From Leucosporidium creatinivorum (taxonomy: Eukaryota > Basidiomycota > Microbotryomycetes > Leucosporidiales > Leucosporidiaceae), in contig BCKL01000007.1 in NCBI GenBank assembly GCA_001600635.1, positions 86,303 through 150,302 on the forward strand: a DNA stretch of 64,000 nucleotides, read 5' to 3'. The position numbers and the translations under genes were made by a program. The notes under the pieces were generated by a model, which was not told where the DNA came from, searched no databases, and was given only the letters and a program-made list of their open reading frames with translations. This document shows, piece after piece, positions 54,816 through 64,000 of this stretch (positions are counted from its first letter, which is position 1; every line of letters begins with the position of its first letter).

Positions 54816-56928
54816 CTACATACTCGAAGCCACGAGCTTGACGTTCTGGTACTCGGCAAGACCGTACTTCGATCCCTCTCGTCCGAAGCCACTCTGCTGC
54901 ACTCCTCCGAAAGGAATGGACGCCTGGGAGATGAGACCAGTGTTGACTCCGACCATGCCGACCTCGAGGGCGGCCGAGACGCGGTGGATGCGCGAGATGC
55001 TCTCCGAGAAGAAGTAGCCGGCGAGTCCGACGGCGGCCTCGTTGGCGCGCTCAACGACCTCGTCCTCGGTCTTGAACTTGTAGAGGGCGGCGAGAGGGCC
55101 TGTGGCATAGTCGCGGCGTTAGCTAATCTTTACAGGGGTAGGATGGCGCTCGAGAAGCACTCACCGAAAGTCTCGTCCTCGTCGACGGCGCAGCGGGGGA
55201 CGTCGGTGAGGACGGTGGGCTGTAGTGGGGGAAGAAGTCAGTCAAATACAGAGCGAAGTCTGATTCCCACCGCCAACTCACCTGGAAGAAGAATCCGGGA
55301 CCGTCGACCTTGGCGCCTCCGAGAAGGACCTTCGCTCCCTTGGCCTTTGCATCCTCGACGTGGCTCTCGACCTTGTTGACAGCGGCAGCGTGGATGAGGG
55401 GACCGTGGGTGGTTCCCTCGGCGGCTCCGTTACCGACCTTGAAGGCCTTGACGGCGGTGGCGAGCTTCTCGGCGAAGGCATCGTAGATCTTCTCGTGGAC
55501 GAAGATGCGGTTGGCACAGACGCATGTCTGTCCGGAGAGGCTGAGAGTTGTAGCAGTATCGTCAGCAGGCGCTCGAGTCTGTATAGGAGCAGCTCAACTC
55601 ACCGGAACTTGGAGATGATGGTTCCAGCGACGGCCTTCTCGAGGTCGGCGTCGTCAAAGACAATCAGAGGGGCGTTTCCACCGAGCTCCATGCTCATCTT
55701 CTTGAGAGTCGAGCTCGATTGCTCCATGAGGATCTTGCCGACGCGAGTCGATCCAGTGAACGAGATCTTGTGGACCTTGGGCGAAGTGCAGAGCTCGCGG
55801 CCCACCTCCTGGACGTTCTTCTCGGTGAGGACGCAGTTGATGACACCCTTGGGGACTCCGGCACGCTCGGCGAGCTCGACCATGGCGAGAACCGAGTAGG
55901 GAGTCTCGGGAGGAGCCTTAAGCACGACGGTGCAGCCGGCAGCGATGGCGGCTCCGACCTTGCGGGTGACCCTGATGACATTGGGGCACAAGTCAGCTTG
56001 CGCATGGTTCGTGACAGCTCTGAGTACACTTACATGGCGTTGGGGAAGTTCCAGGGGGTGACTAAGGGCGAGGAGGACGACTCAGGTCAGCGGAGGCTCG
56101 GCGTCGAGAAGCTCTACTTCGACTCACTGATACCGCAGACTCCGACGGGCTGCTTCACAACAAGGTTTTGGACTCCCTTGATGGCCGAAGGAATGACATC
56201 TCCGTAGTTGCGAACGGCCTCGGCGGCAAACCAGCTGCAAGGGAGGAAGAAGGGGTCAGCCGAGGGCGGTCGGCGAGCAATCAGCGGCTGTCGTACTCAA
56301 GGAAGCTAGCTATGAACAAGAAGAAGGTAGTCAGCTTGCTGTCCTTGTAATCGGACGGTCCGAGAGAGGCGACCCTCTGCTCGGCCGACTGGACTGACCT
56401 CCGTAGGCAATCTCTCCGCGAGCATCAGCGAGGGGCTTTCCGTTCTCGACAGTGATGATCTGAGCGAGATCCTCGGCGTGCTCCTTCATCAGCCTGCGTA
56501 GGGAGCAAAGGTCAATTGTCCGTCGCAAAGTTGAGGCGCGGAGAGCTCACTTGAAGAGGGTAGTGAGGATGGCAGCGCGCTCGTACTCGGACGTCTTCCT
56601 CCACGACTTGAAGGCCTCCTCGGCGTGCTCAATGGCCTGCTTGGTGTCGGCCAGGGTCATGTCGGGGAGTCCATCGCCCGAAATGATCTCGCCAGTGCCG
56701 GGGTCTGCGCGGATAGGCCGTCAGCCGAGTTGTAGCGGTACAAGGAGCAGGAGGAGGGCGTACTGGTGACGGAGAAGGTGGTAGTAGCAGAGCCCTTGGT
56801 CCAGGCGCCGTTGAGGTAGCCCTCGGTGCGCCACAAGCTGGGATCGTTGAGCTGCGAGAGAACGCGAAGGGTCAGCTTGTTGCTCTGCAGCGTCGCAGCA
56901 GCGGGCTGACTTGGATGGGAGCAGTCAT
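54816..56928 (-). CDS. UGA2: Succinate-semialdehyde dehydrogenase (GABA shunt)
   Basis: Oxidises succinic semialdehyde to succinate with NAD(P)+, the last step of GABA breakdown. ATG 56928 begins MTAPIQ, spliced (GTCAGC donor) to [17 protein letters not shown]. Then [59 protein letters not shown], the nucleotide-binding [10 protein letters not shown] and [31 protein letters not shown], the general base in [17 protein letters not shown], and the catalytic Cys in [17 protein letters not shown]. The end carries [30 protein letters not shown] with GQTCVCANR is typical of SSADH (GabD/Uga2). No mitochondrial presequence, so cytosolic as in yeast. About nine introns. Confidence 0.94.
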
Positions 56929-57423
56929 TCTGTGGTCGAGTTGAGCAGGGGAACGAGGTGGGAGAGAAAGAAGGCGAACGGCCAAAATCGACCTTCCGGA
57001 GCTTCGCTGCCAAATCTCACCGCGAGCCGCGACGGCAAGAAAAGGCAGAGTCAGCAGATTGGGACTCATAGAAGCGGGTCCTCGGTGAAATAGATGGTCG
57101 GGGTGCAGAGAAAGGCGACTCGGACCTGCTCGGCGCCGACTTCGGCTCAGCTGATCAAGCCGAGAGGACAATTGCGGGAACTCGACTGTGCTTAGCTGTA
57201 GAGCACTAGAGCTATCTCAAACAGCTGTTGGGGTCTCCAGGAAGCTGTAGACGACCCTGTGAGACCGCAAACCCTGGCGACGGAGAAACATGATCCTTCG
57301 GCGCTCGTTGCAACGACGCGACTACCTCTCATCTCCCAGCAACGTCTCCTAAAAGCAGTCGCAATCGTCGAGTGGTTCCACACGGTCGTCCTCGTCCTCA
57401 GCTACAATCCCCCACTACCATCT
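56929..57423. other. Intergenic upstream of UGA2
   Basis: 495 bp with the promoter of UGA2 and the 3' UTR of the polyQ membrane protein. No GABA-element-like motif could be singled out by eye. Confidence 0.5.
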
Positions 57424-58666
57424 CTACAAGATTCCCTCGCCCTTCTCCTCACCTTCGGCCTTCGTCTCCTCCTTCTTGTCTCCCGGCAACCAGTTCTTCA
57501 ACGTCCAGGTCCTACTAAGCTCGATGGTCGGAGCTTTATCCGAGTTAACGCTCCCGCTGAAGCTCTTCTCCCTGACGGGGGTGGGAGCGGCGGCGGGAGG
57601 GGGAGCGATGGGAGCGGGAGAGGGGGAGGGAGCCGAAGGAGGGGCTGGGAGGATGAGAGGTCCCTGTAGGTGTGGGCAAGTCAGCGAGCCGAATCGAGAG
57701 AACAACAAGAGGCAGAACGCTATGTACTGTATCGTTCGAGGTGAAGCTGTTGCGATAGCTGTTGGGAGCCGAATCGGCGCCGAGGGTCGTCCACTGCGAA
57801 ATCTATGTGAGGCGAGATCCAGGCGGGTCAACCACAGGCCTATATAGTCGAAGTGCAGCCTCGCCCACCTGACTGTTCTCCCTGGTAGGAGTGGAAGCCG
57901 AGTGCTGCACGACGTCTTGAAGATCCATCCTCGGCGCCGAGACGCGAGGTCCGGCCGGCTGCTGAGGCGGCTGACCAGAGGGGGGAGCAGGTATATGGCG
58001 CATCTGACCGCGAGGACCGCGCTGCTGCTGCTGACCACGAGCAGAAATCGCTTGCTGCTGTTGCTGCTGCTGATACTGACGAGGCATGGGAGGAATCGGC
58101 GGCGGCGCAATCCCTCCTTGACTCATCATCATCGGACCTCCGGCTCCGGCTCTAGGAGGATCGTATAGCTGTCCTTGCCTGGGCTCGTAGTAGCGTCCGA
58201 GGGGCATCCCTTGGCCTCCGTTCGACGAGGCGGCTCGCTCTTCCTCGAGTCGGCGCCAGCCCTTGCCCGAAGCGCGCTTCCGGATTTTACGAGCCGTCTC
58301 CCACAGGAGAGCACAGACGGCGACGAAAACGACGAGGGATATGATGATGGTGGCTACGAAAAGTCCGAGCGGATCGCGACTGTCGGCGGGAGAAACGTGA
58401 TCAGCGAGGTTCGGCCTTGGGAATGGGAGTTGCAGTCGGAGTCCCGCTGCTGTTCCTCATACACATTCCTTGAATAATATCGCCTGTCCCCCTGCTCCAT
58501 CTCAGCTTCAGACTCACCTCTGCACCCACGCCTTCACCTTGTTGCCCGATTCAATGGCGAAGTTCGGGCCGGCGTGCGGCTCCTCCACGGCTCGGCGCAG
58601 GACGGAGTGTCCATGAGCAACGAGCCATTCGTTGGGAGGTGTAGTCGTCCAACGATTGGGCGCCAT
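57424..58666 (-). CDS. Single-pass membrane protein with polyglutamine and proline-rich cytosolic tail
   Basis: ATG 58666 starts MAPNRWTTTPPNEWLVAHG; exon 1 ends at KVKAWVQS and joins exon 2, which opens with one hydrophobic helix (LGLFVATIIISLVVFVAVCA). There is no signal peptide, so a signal-anchor protein with a short N-terminal head is likely. After the helix come basic residues (RKIRKRASGKGWRRLEEER), a Gly/Pro/Gln-rich tract with a run of seven Gln coded by CAG/CAA (about 58030-58075), and further exons giving ENSQISQWTTLGADSA, SNDTGPLILPAPPSAPS and a Lys/Glu tail ending GEEKGEGIL. I know no family with this layout. It shares a divergent promoter of about 290 bp with the SR-type gene. 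Confidence 0.6.
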
Positions 58667-58958
58667 GTCGTTAGCCGTCGAACTTGGGGCGATTTTCCAA
58701 GAGGGAAACCTGCACTCGAGCGTCCGCCTTTCTTACTGTCGCCTCGGAGGAGTCACGCCGCGAGCCGTGCGGGATCGCAGCAGAGAAAGGTTGGAATTGT
58801 AGGCCGATATAGCTCTGAGAAACGGTTGTAGGGGCGCAGAGAGAAGAGCAGCGAAACGAGATCACAGCGGAAGGAGAGAGGAGAAGGAGCGAGCCGAGCT
58901 CAGCGCTTCTTTCCCTCCTCCCCACGACCTCGTCGCCTCGTCTCGTCTCGACCTCACC

Positions 58959-60834
58959 AGTGAGATGCAGCGGTACAGGAAGTAAGCGTACATAGCTGAC
59001 CCTCCTACTCATCTACACAGTGTCCGCCCCCTCCGGTCGCCGCTTATACGTGGGCCATCTCTCGCCCGACATTCAGAAGCAGTCTCTCGAGGACCTCTTC
59101 AGCCCGCTCGGAAGCATTGTCGACATTCGCATCTTGGGAGGCTTCGCTTTCGTCGAGTACGAGTCCCTCAGGGTACGTCCAAAGCGATTGATGAAACGGA
59201 GAGAGCGAGACGAGGTCGATGCGGGCGCGTGGGCGGGGATAAGCAGCGGCTTGTGGCTGATACGGGCTCGTCAAGACTCGGAGCACTCGTTTGCAGAGCG
59301 GGAAGGGTAGCAGCGACTATGAACGGGCGCAAGTAACTCGGGAGGCGACGACGAGCAGTGAGGGGCGGCGCTCGGTGCTGACTGAGAGGTGGGAGCAGCA
59401 GGAGTGCAGCGACAGACGAGGCTATATATTAATCTTGCGCAGTTCCCACGCTGACCGCGAGCCGTCGACTTCACAGTCCGCCGAATCAGCCGTCACCGAC
59501 CTGAACGGCCAATACTTTGAGGGATCCAAGCGAGTGGCTTTCTCAAACCTATCACAATACATCTGCTTACGTTCTATTACTACACCAGCCTCATCGTCGA
59601 GTACGCCAAGCCTCCTCGCTCGCAATTCGGGTCCGTTGCCTCCATCTCCCCCTTCGGCGATGCTCTCACTGACGCTCCAGCCGCCTACAGCGATTCTCGC
59701 GGCGGCTTCGGCAACGACACCGGATACTATGATGGCAGTCGTGGAGGAGATGGAGGATACCGTGGAGGAGGAGGCTACAGCGATCGAGGCTACGGAAACG
59801 GCCGCGGCGGAGGGTACTCGGAGTCCTACAATCGCTCTTCCTACGACTCGAGGGGATGGGGGAGCGGGAACTCCCGTGGATACAAGGTCAAGGTCTCCAA
59901 CCTCCCGCATGGCGTTTCGTGGCAGGTAAGCGTTCGACTCGGCCGAGGACTCGAATGGATCGGTGGCTCGGGAGCACGACACGGCGCTCGGTGGGTCGAC
60001 CGAGCAGACGTAGGCGATCGAGTTCTCTCTCAAAAGTGGCGTAGAGCTCGAAGGACGCCAGCGGACCTCATCGGAGAGGCGTGCACCACTCGAGGCGTTC
60101 CTTCGGCGCCGAGTCGTGAGCAATGGGCGGAGGGTCCTTGCTGTGCAACGTCTTGAGATGGCAAGCTGACCTTTCGACGTTGTCCCCATAGGACCTCAAG
60201 GATCTCGGACGCAAGATTGGCACCGTCACCTTCGCCGACTTGGACCGCCATGATCCCAGTGCGCCGCTTCTCTCGTCCCGCTCTGCTCTCCCCTCGCTGA
60301 ACTTCTGCACCATGCCACAGGTTGCGGGCAAGTCAAGAGGCTATACGAGCCTCTACTCTGCGATAGCTGACCCAGGATCATCCACTCAGATACCTCGAGT
60401 ACTGCTCGCGCACCGCCGCCGACGAAGCTATCGACAGCCTTGATCGCGCCGACTTCCGCGGGAGCAGGATCTACGTGACTGGTGTAAGCCGAGCTCTTCC
60501 CCTCTCCCCCTATTCCTCGCCTTCTCAAGCTTACCCAATCCTATCTACTTCGCAGGGCGTGGACGACCGCTCCTCCTTTCGCCGAGACAGCGGCTACGGG
60601 TCGCGCTCGAACTACGGAGATGACCGCCACGCTCGCAGCAACTACGATAGGGACGATTACACTCGCGATCTCCGTAGGGAGAGGAGCAGGTACGACGACT
60701 CGTCTTCTTACGGAGGCGGAAGGGAGAAAGATAGGTCGAGGAGCCCTGCGCCGAGGAGGGAGAGGAGCAGGAGTCCGGTAAGGAGCAGTGGAGGTGGAGG
60801 TGGAAGTGGAATGGAGGCTGAGGATGGATGGTGA
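58959..60834 (+). CDS. SR-type RNA-binding protein (two RRMs, Gly/Arg/Tyr linker, RS tail)
   Basis: A serine/arginine-type splicing or mRNA-export factor of the SRSF1/Npl3 kind. RRM1 holds RRLYVGHLSP (RNP2) and GGFAFVEYES (RNP1), closing with NLIVEYAKPPR; a Gly/Arg/Tyr/Asp linker follows (GGYRGGGGYSDRGY); RRM2 starts YKVKVSNLPHGVSWQDLK and continues GYLEYCSRTAADEAI; the tail has DRSRSPAPRRERSRSPV. The start codon is split: A at 58959, then intron 58960-59020, then TG at 59021, giving CACC-ATG in the mRNA. Two introns fit only as GC-AG (59530-59588 and 60328-60389), the second flanking a 7-nt exon at 60321-60327. Introns 59173-59476 and 59926-60191 are long for this locus. The plain GTG at 59020 is not the start. 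Confidence 0.88.
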
Positions 60835-61073
60835 TTCGTGATAGTGCTTCGTTTGCTTCCCTGTAGTTTTGAAAGTACCCCGTCAGTGCCAAAGCTGCTC
60901 GGCGAGGTGTGACAAAGCTCGGTCGACTCGTTGGAGATCTCCTTCGCGCGATATTGGCTTGGAAGCTCTTTCGTTCTTCATTCAATATGCAGCGCAAACC
61001 TCGAATGGCAGCTGGACGACTTCGAACCGTTCCGCCCAGCTCGCTTCTCTCGCTCACCCTCATCTCGCCCAAA

Positions 61074-62307
61074 ATGTCTACTTCACAGGACAAGACGATC
61101 AGCTTGAGCTACAACCTTCACGATCGGGACAACAGCTTCCCCTCGTCTACGCAAACCTACACGATCGCCTACAGCGTGCACACGCCAGTGGACGCCCCTT
61201 CGTCATCCTCGCTCCCTATCCTCGTTCTCTGCCATCGTAAGTCCCTCGCCAGAGCAGAAGCAGCAGCTGTTTCTCGATCTGATTGTATTCCCACAGCGTT
61301 TAACAACAGCCGACACTACTGGCAGCCTCAAATCGAAGACGAGCAGCTCTCCTCCTACACCAAGATCGCGATCGACGCTCCCGGATTCGCCCACTCGCGC
61401 ACTCAACCAGCAGGATCAGCCTGGTCATTTGACTTAGCCGCTGCTGGGGTACTCGCTATTTTGGACCAGGAGATTGGCGATGGAGAGCAGCTCGCGGTGC
61501 TCATCGGGGATTCGATGGGAGGCGCGCACACGGGATTGAGAGCGGCGCTGAGAGATGCGGAGAGGAGGAACGACGGAAAGAAGGGAAGGCTCGCGGGTAT
61601 CGTGGCGTGCGGAACTGCGGCCGAGGGAGAGAGCGCAGGTGGGTCCACTCGGCGAGGTGTTGAGGGTCGTCGGAGTCCTTGAAGATCGTTCTGACCCTCA
61701 GATCACTCCGCAGACTTCGTAGCGGATTACACCAAGGACGCCGAAGCCTTCGCCGAGAAGTGCGCCGCTTGCACCTCCCCTGAAGAGGTCTCGGCGCAGA
61801 TCCAAGCCTTCGCCGAGAACATGGCCGCTGCAGGCTACACGGACAGCCCCGAGGAGCCGTTCGCGTCCGCTCGAGCCCATGGGACAAAGGTCATCGCCAA
61901 CTCGCTGAAGCTCTGCCTCGCGAATGAGGACGGCATCTTGGAGGGCAAGAAGGCCGGCGAGTCGATGAAGCTTAACTATGGCATCCTCAACCACCGCAAG
62001 GGATTGATCCCTGAGTTGGCGGTCAGGCCGAGTCCTATCGGAGATATTCAGGTGCTCGTTGTGCATGGAACGGACGACGCAGCGGTGAGTCTTTCCAGCT
62101 CTGAGCCTCTCCTCCTCGGCGCTGATCTCGATCTCGACGCAGTACCCCTTCGAGCGCAAGTACCACGAGCGCACAGTCAGCGCTGTAGGAGAGGACAACG
62201 CCGAGCTCTATGTCGTACAGGACGGCCCGCATTTCGTCACGGCGAGCCACTGGGAGGAGCTGGACAAGAAGATCGTTGAGTGGATCGCGAGGACGGTGCA
62301 GAAGTGA
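61074..62307 (+). CDS. Alpha/beta hydrolase with intact catalytic triad
   Basis: ATG 61074 (AAAATGTCT) is preferred; an in-frame ATG at 60987 would add 29 residues with a basic, possibly targeting, N-terminus. The fold reads YTIAYSVHTP, LPILVLCHAFNNSRHYW (oxyanion loop), YTKIAIDAPGFAHSRT, VLIGDSMGGAHTGLRAAL with the nucleophile Ser in GDSMG, VLVVHGTDDAAYPF with the acid Asp, and VVQDGPHFVTASHWEEL with the His. A cap of about 100 helical residues (DYTKDAEAFAEKCAACTSP) lies between strands six and seven. Four exons. Substrate unknown; the family includes esterases, haloalkane dehalogenases and epoxide hydrolases. It converges with the acidic protein at the right edge. Confidence 0.8.
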
Positions 62308-62502
62308 GAGTACGGCGTAGAGTAGAGCTTGATGCTGCACATAGACTTTGCTCAAGCCCTGACGTCTCTTAAGGAGCCGCTTTTCTCCTTTCGAAGCTCG
62401 GCGCTGCATCCCGAGCAAGAAAGACGAGAGAACGAACGACTAAAATGCATCATCGAACAACGAGCAAACTGCACAATATGAACAAGACCTCCGCCCTCCA
62501 CT

Positions 62503-63939
62503 CTACATGTCCCAACCAGCCCTCAGCATCGCCCCAAGATTGATCCTCGTCGTCGCTCTCGGCTGACCATCCTCCTGGACCAACCCAAACATAGTCGCAC
62601 TAGCCCTCTGCGCTCTCGGCGCTCCTCCTGTTGGCGTACCGGCGGCAGAAGAGGAGGTCGAGGAAGGTAGAGGGGCGATTCGGCGCCGAGCGATGGCGGC
62701 GGCTTCGGCGATGGCGGCCGAGGTGAGAGGTCGGGAGAGGGGACTGAGGTTGAGCGACGCATCGGATGCGGACGAGGTGGTGATGGGAGGGGAGGCAGCA
62801 GCGACGGGCGATTGGGCGAGTGAGGAAGCGGGAGTGTCGTCGGCGGCGGGGTGGAAGAGAGGGGTGTTGGCGGAGGTGGAGGGCGCGGCGCTGGTACCGA
62901 TGGATGCGACGGAAGGCTCCTCGGGATGGTGACGGGCCGCCACCGTCTCGCGCATGGCGTCCAATTGGCGGTCGACCGCGGCTCGTCGACTCTCCCTCAA
63001 GATGCTCGCCTGCACTGCCTCGTAATGCTCGCCCCGCAGGCGCTCATCCATACCCATATCCTCCTCGAGCACCCTTGCCATCTCAACCACCCCCTCAGCT
63101 CCCTGGCTCGGCGCTCCTCCGGCCCCCTCTGCTCGGTCCCTCTCTGCCCGCCTGTGCGCTCTCCGCTCCCTCGCAAACGAAGAGAACTCAAAGTCTTCCC
63201 CTGCTCCCAGTTCCTCCTCCTCCTCATCGTCGGGAAAGTGCTCATGAAAGAGCGAGCTCAAATCCCTCGAGTTGCCCTCCCTTGCTTCTGCCCTCGCTCG
63301 ACTGGCGGGGTTCCTATTCCTCACGACGTTGCCAATGCGAATGGCGATAGTCGGGTCGCGCTCTACCAGCTCGGTGCAGAGTGCGCGAAGGTCGTCCGCG
63401 AGAAGTTGAGTGGTCGAGAAGGGCGAAGCGTTGATGGCTCGAACGAGGTCGGGGAGGGAGGCGATGGAGTCGTGAGGATAAGGAGTATCGTCGAGTAGAA
63501 TTGACCATAGCTCTTGGAAGGTAGGTAGGACGGGAATGGTATGGATGGCGAGGGGGAAGTTGGCGCGATTCGGGCGGAGGGAGGACGGGGTAAAGGTCGG
63601 GCGATTGTCCTCGTAGCCAAAGAGGTCGTCCATCACTCTCGAGCGAGCTGCATCCGAGTCGGCGCGTAGGTAGTCGATGGCTCGGCGCAAGTTGCGCTGC
63701 GAGTTGGCCTCGGAGGTGGAAGCAGCGCCGTTCGGCTCGGCGGAGATGTCCCCTGCTGCTCCTTCTGGTCGCCTCTCTCGCCTCTCCCGCTCCACCTGCA
63801 TCCTCAACAACCTCGACACGGTCGGTTGGTCGTGAGGGTGCTGTTCTCCGTAGCCTGCGCCATCGTCGTTCGTGACCGCCCGATACTCGACGTCGTCCTC
63901 CGAAGATGACTCGCTCGTGGTGTCGGAGAGAGCAAGCAT
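62503..63939 (-). CDS. Acidic, low-complexity uncharacterised protein
   Basis: One uninterrupted frame of 478 codons from ATG 63939; the same frame stays open on through SRSWRLNGRR to the window edge, so the true start may lie further upstream or in another exon. The N-terminus is acidic and Ser-rich (MLALSDTTSESSSEDDVEYR). A middle part of about 150 residues looks folded (VMDDLFGYEDNRPTF, TIPVLPTFQELWSILLDD, LADDLRALCTELVERDP). A Glu/Asp-rich stretch (FPDDEEEEELGAGEDF) and an Arg/Glu helix follow. The last 150 residues are Ala/Ser/Thr/Pro-rich with GAMLRAGWDM at the end. I recognise no domain. No signal peptide or membrane helix; probably nuclear or cytosolic. Confidence 0.72.
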   Translation of the reverse strand: MLALSDTTSESSSEDDVEYRAVTNDDGAGYGEQHPHDQPTVSRLLRMQVERERRERRPEGAAGDISAEPNGAASTSEANSQRNLRRAIDYLRADSDAARSRVMDDLFGYEDNRPTFTPSSLRPNRANFPLAIHTIPVLPTFQELWSILLDDTPYPHDSIASLPDLVRAINASPFSTTQLLADDLRALCTELVERDPTIAIRIGNVVRNRNPASRARAEAREGNSRDLSSLFHEHFPDDEEEEELGAGEDFEFSSFARERRAHRRAERDRAEGAGGAPSQGAEGVVEMARVLEEDMGMDERLRGEHYEAVQASILRESRRAAVDRQLDAMRETVAARHHPEEPSVASIGTSAAPSTSANTPLFHPAADDTPASSLAQSPVAAASPPITTSSASDASLNLSPLSRPLTSAAIAEAAAIARRRIAPLPSSTSSSAAGTPTGGAPRAQRASATMFGLVQEDGQPRATTRINLGAMLRAGWDM

Positions 63940-64000
63940 GCGACGACCGTTCAGTCTCCATGACCTCGAACCGACTCTTGTAGCTCCCTCGGCGTGGTTG

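Overview
The window looks like nuclear DNA of a basidiomycete fungus. It is GC-rich and gene-dense, and almost every gene is cut by short introns (mostly 50-80 bp) with GTGAGT-like donors, a CTGAC or CTAAC branch site and a nearby CAG. The proteins are ordinary fungal ones. A basidiomycetous yeast, perhaps in Pucciniomycotina, is my inference; no rRNA or other marker fixes the species. A run of exactly 300 N (50304-50603) is an assembly gap.

Layout. 1-7.4 kb: end of a Ser/Ala-rich surface protein with a discoidin-like tail (+), an Old Yellow Enzyme-type oxidoreductase (-), the mitochondrial DnaJ Mdj1 (-) and an EXPERA-like membrane protein (+). 7.8-12.1 kb: the Ddi1 proteasome shuttle/protease (+) and an alpha/beta-hydrolase-fold protein lacking a recognisable nucleophile serine (+). 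12.6-19.8 kb: two tandem peptide transporters of the PTR2/POT family (-). 20.5-25.4 kb: pyruvate dehydrogenase E1-beta (-) and a triose-phosphate/nucleotide-sugar transporter (-). 26-31.5 kb: a small secreted Kre9/Knh1-like protein (+), an NADP-type alcohol dehydrogenase (+) and a peroxisomal ATP carrier of the PMP47/Ant1 type (-).

32.97-37.49 kb: the most unusual locus, a long secreted protein built of about seven tryptophan-rich modules around one CBM1 cellulose-binding domain. Two units of exactly 479 bp are repeated in tandem with their introns. 37.8-47.9 kb: a MoCF/CinA-type protein (+), a CSC1/OSCA-like channel (+) and the F-box/LRR protein Grr1 (+). 48-51.4 kb: an arrestin-like or unknown protein (-), a 58-bp-period repeat running into the gap, and a small unknown protein (-). 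51.8-57 kb: mitochondrial malic enzyme (-) and succinate-semialdehyde dehydrogenase (-). 57.4-64 kb: a polyQ single-pass membrane protein (-), an SR-type splicing factor with remarkable gene structure (+), an alpha/beta hydrolase (+) and an acidic unknown protein running towards the right edge (-).

The genes do not form one pathway or a cluster. Several serve mitochondrial and central carbon metabolism (Mdj1, Pdb1, malic enzyme, SSADH), others nutrient uptake and plant or cell-wall polymers (PTR2 pair, CBM1 protein, surface proteins). I saw no convincing tRNA, rRNA, CRISPR array or transposon.
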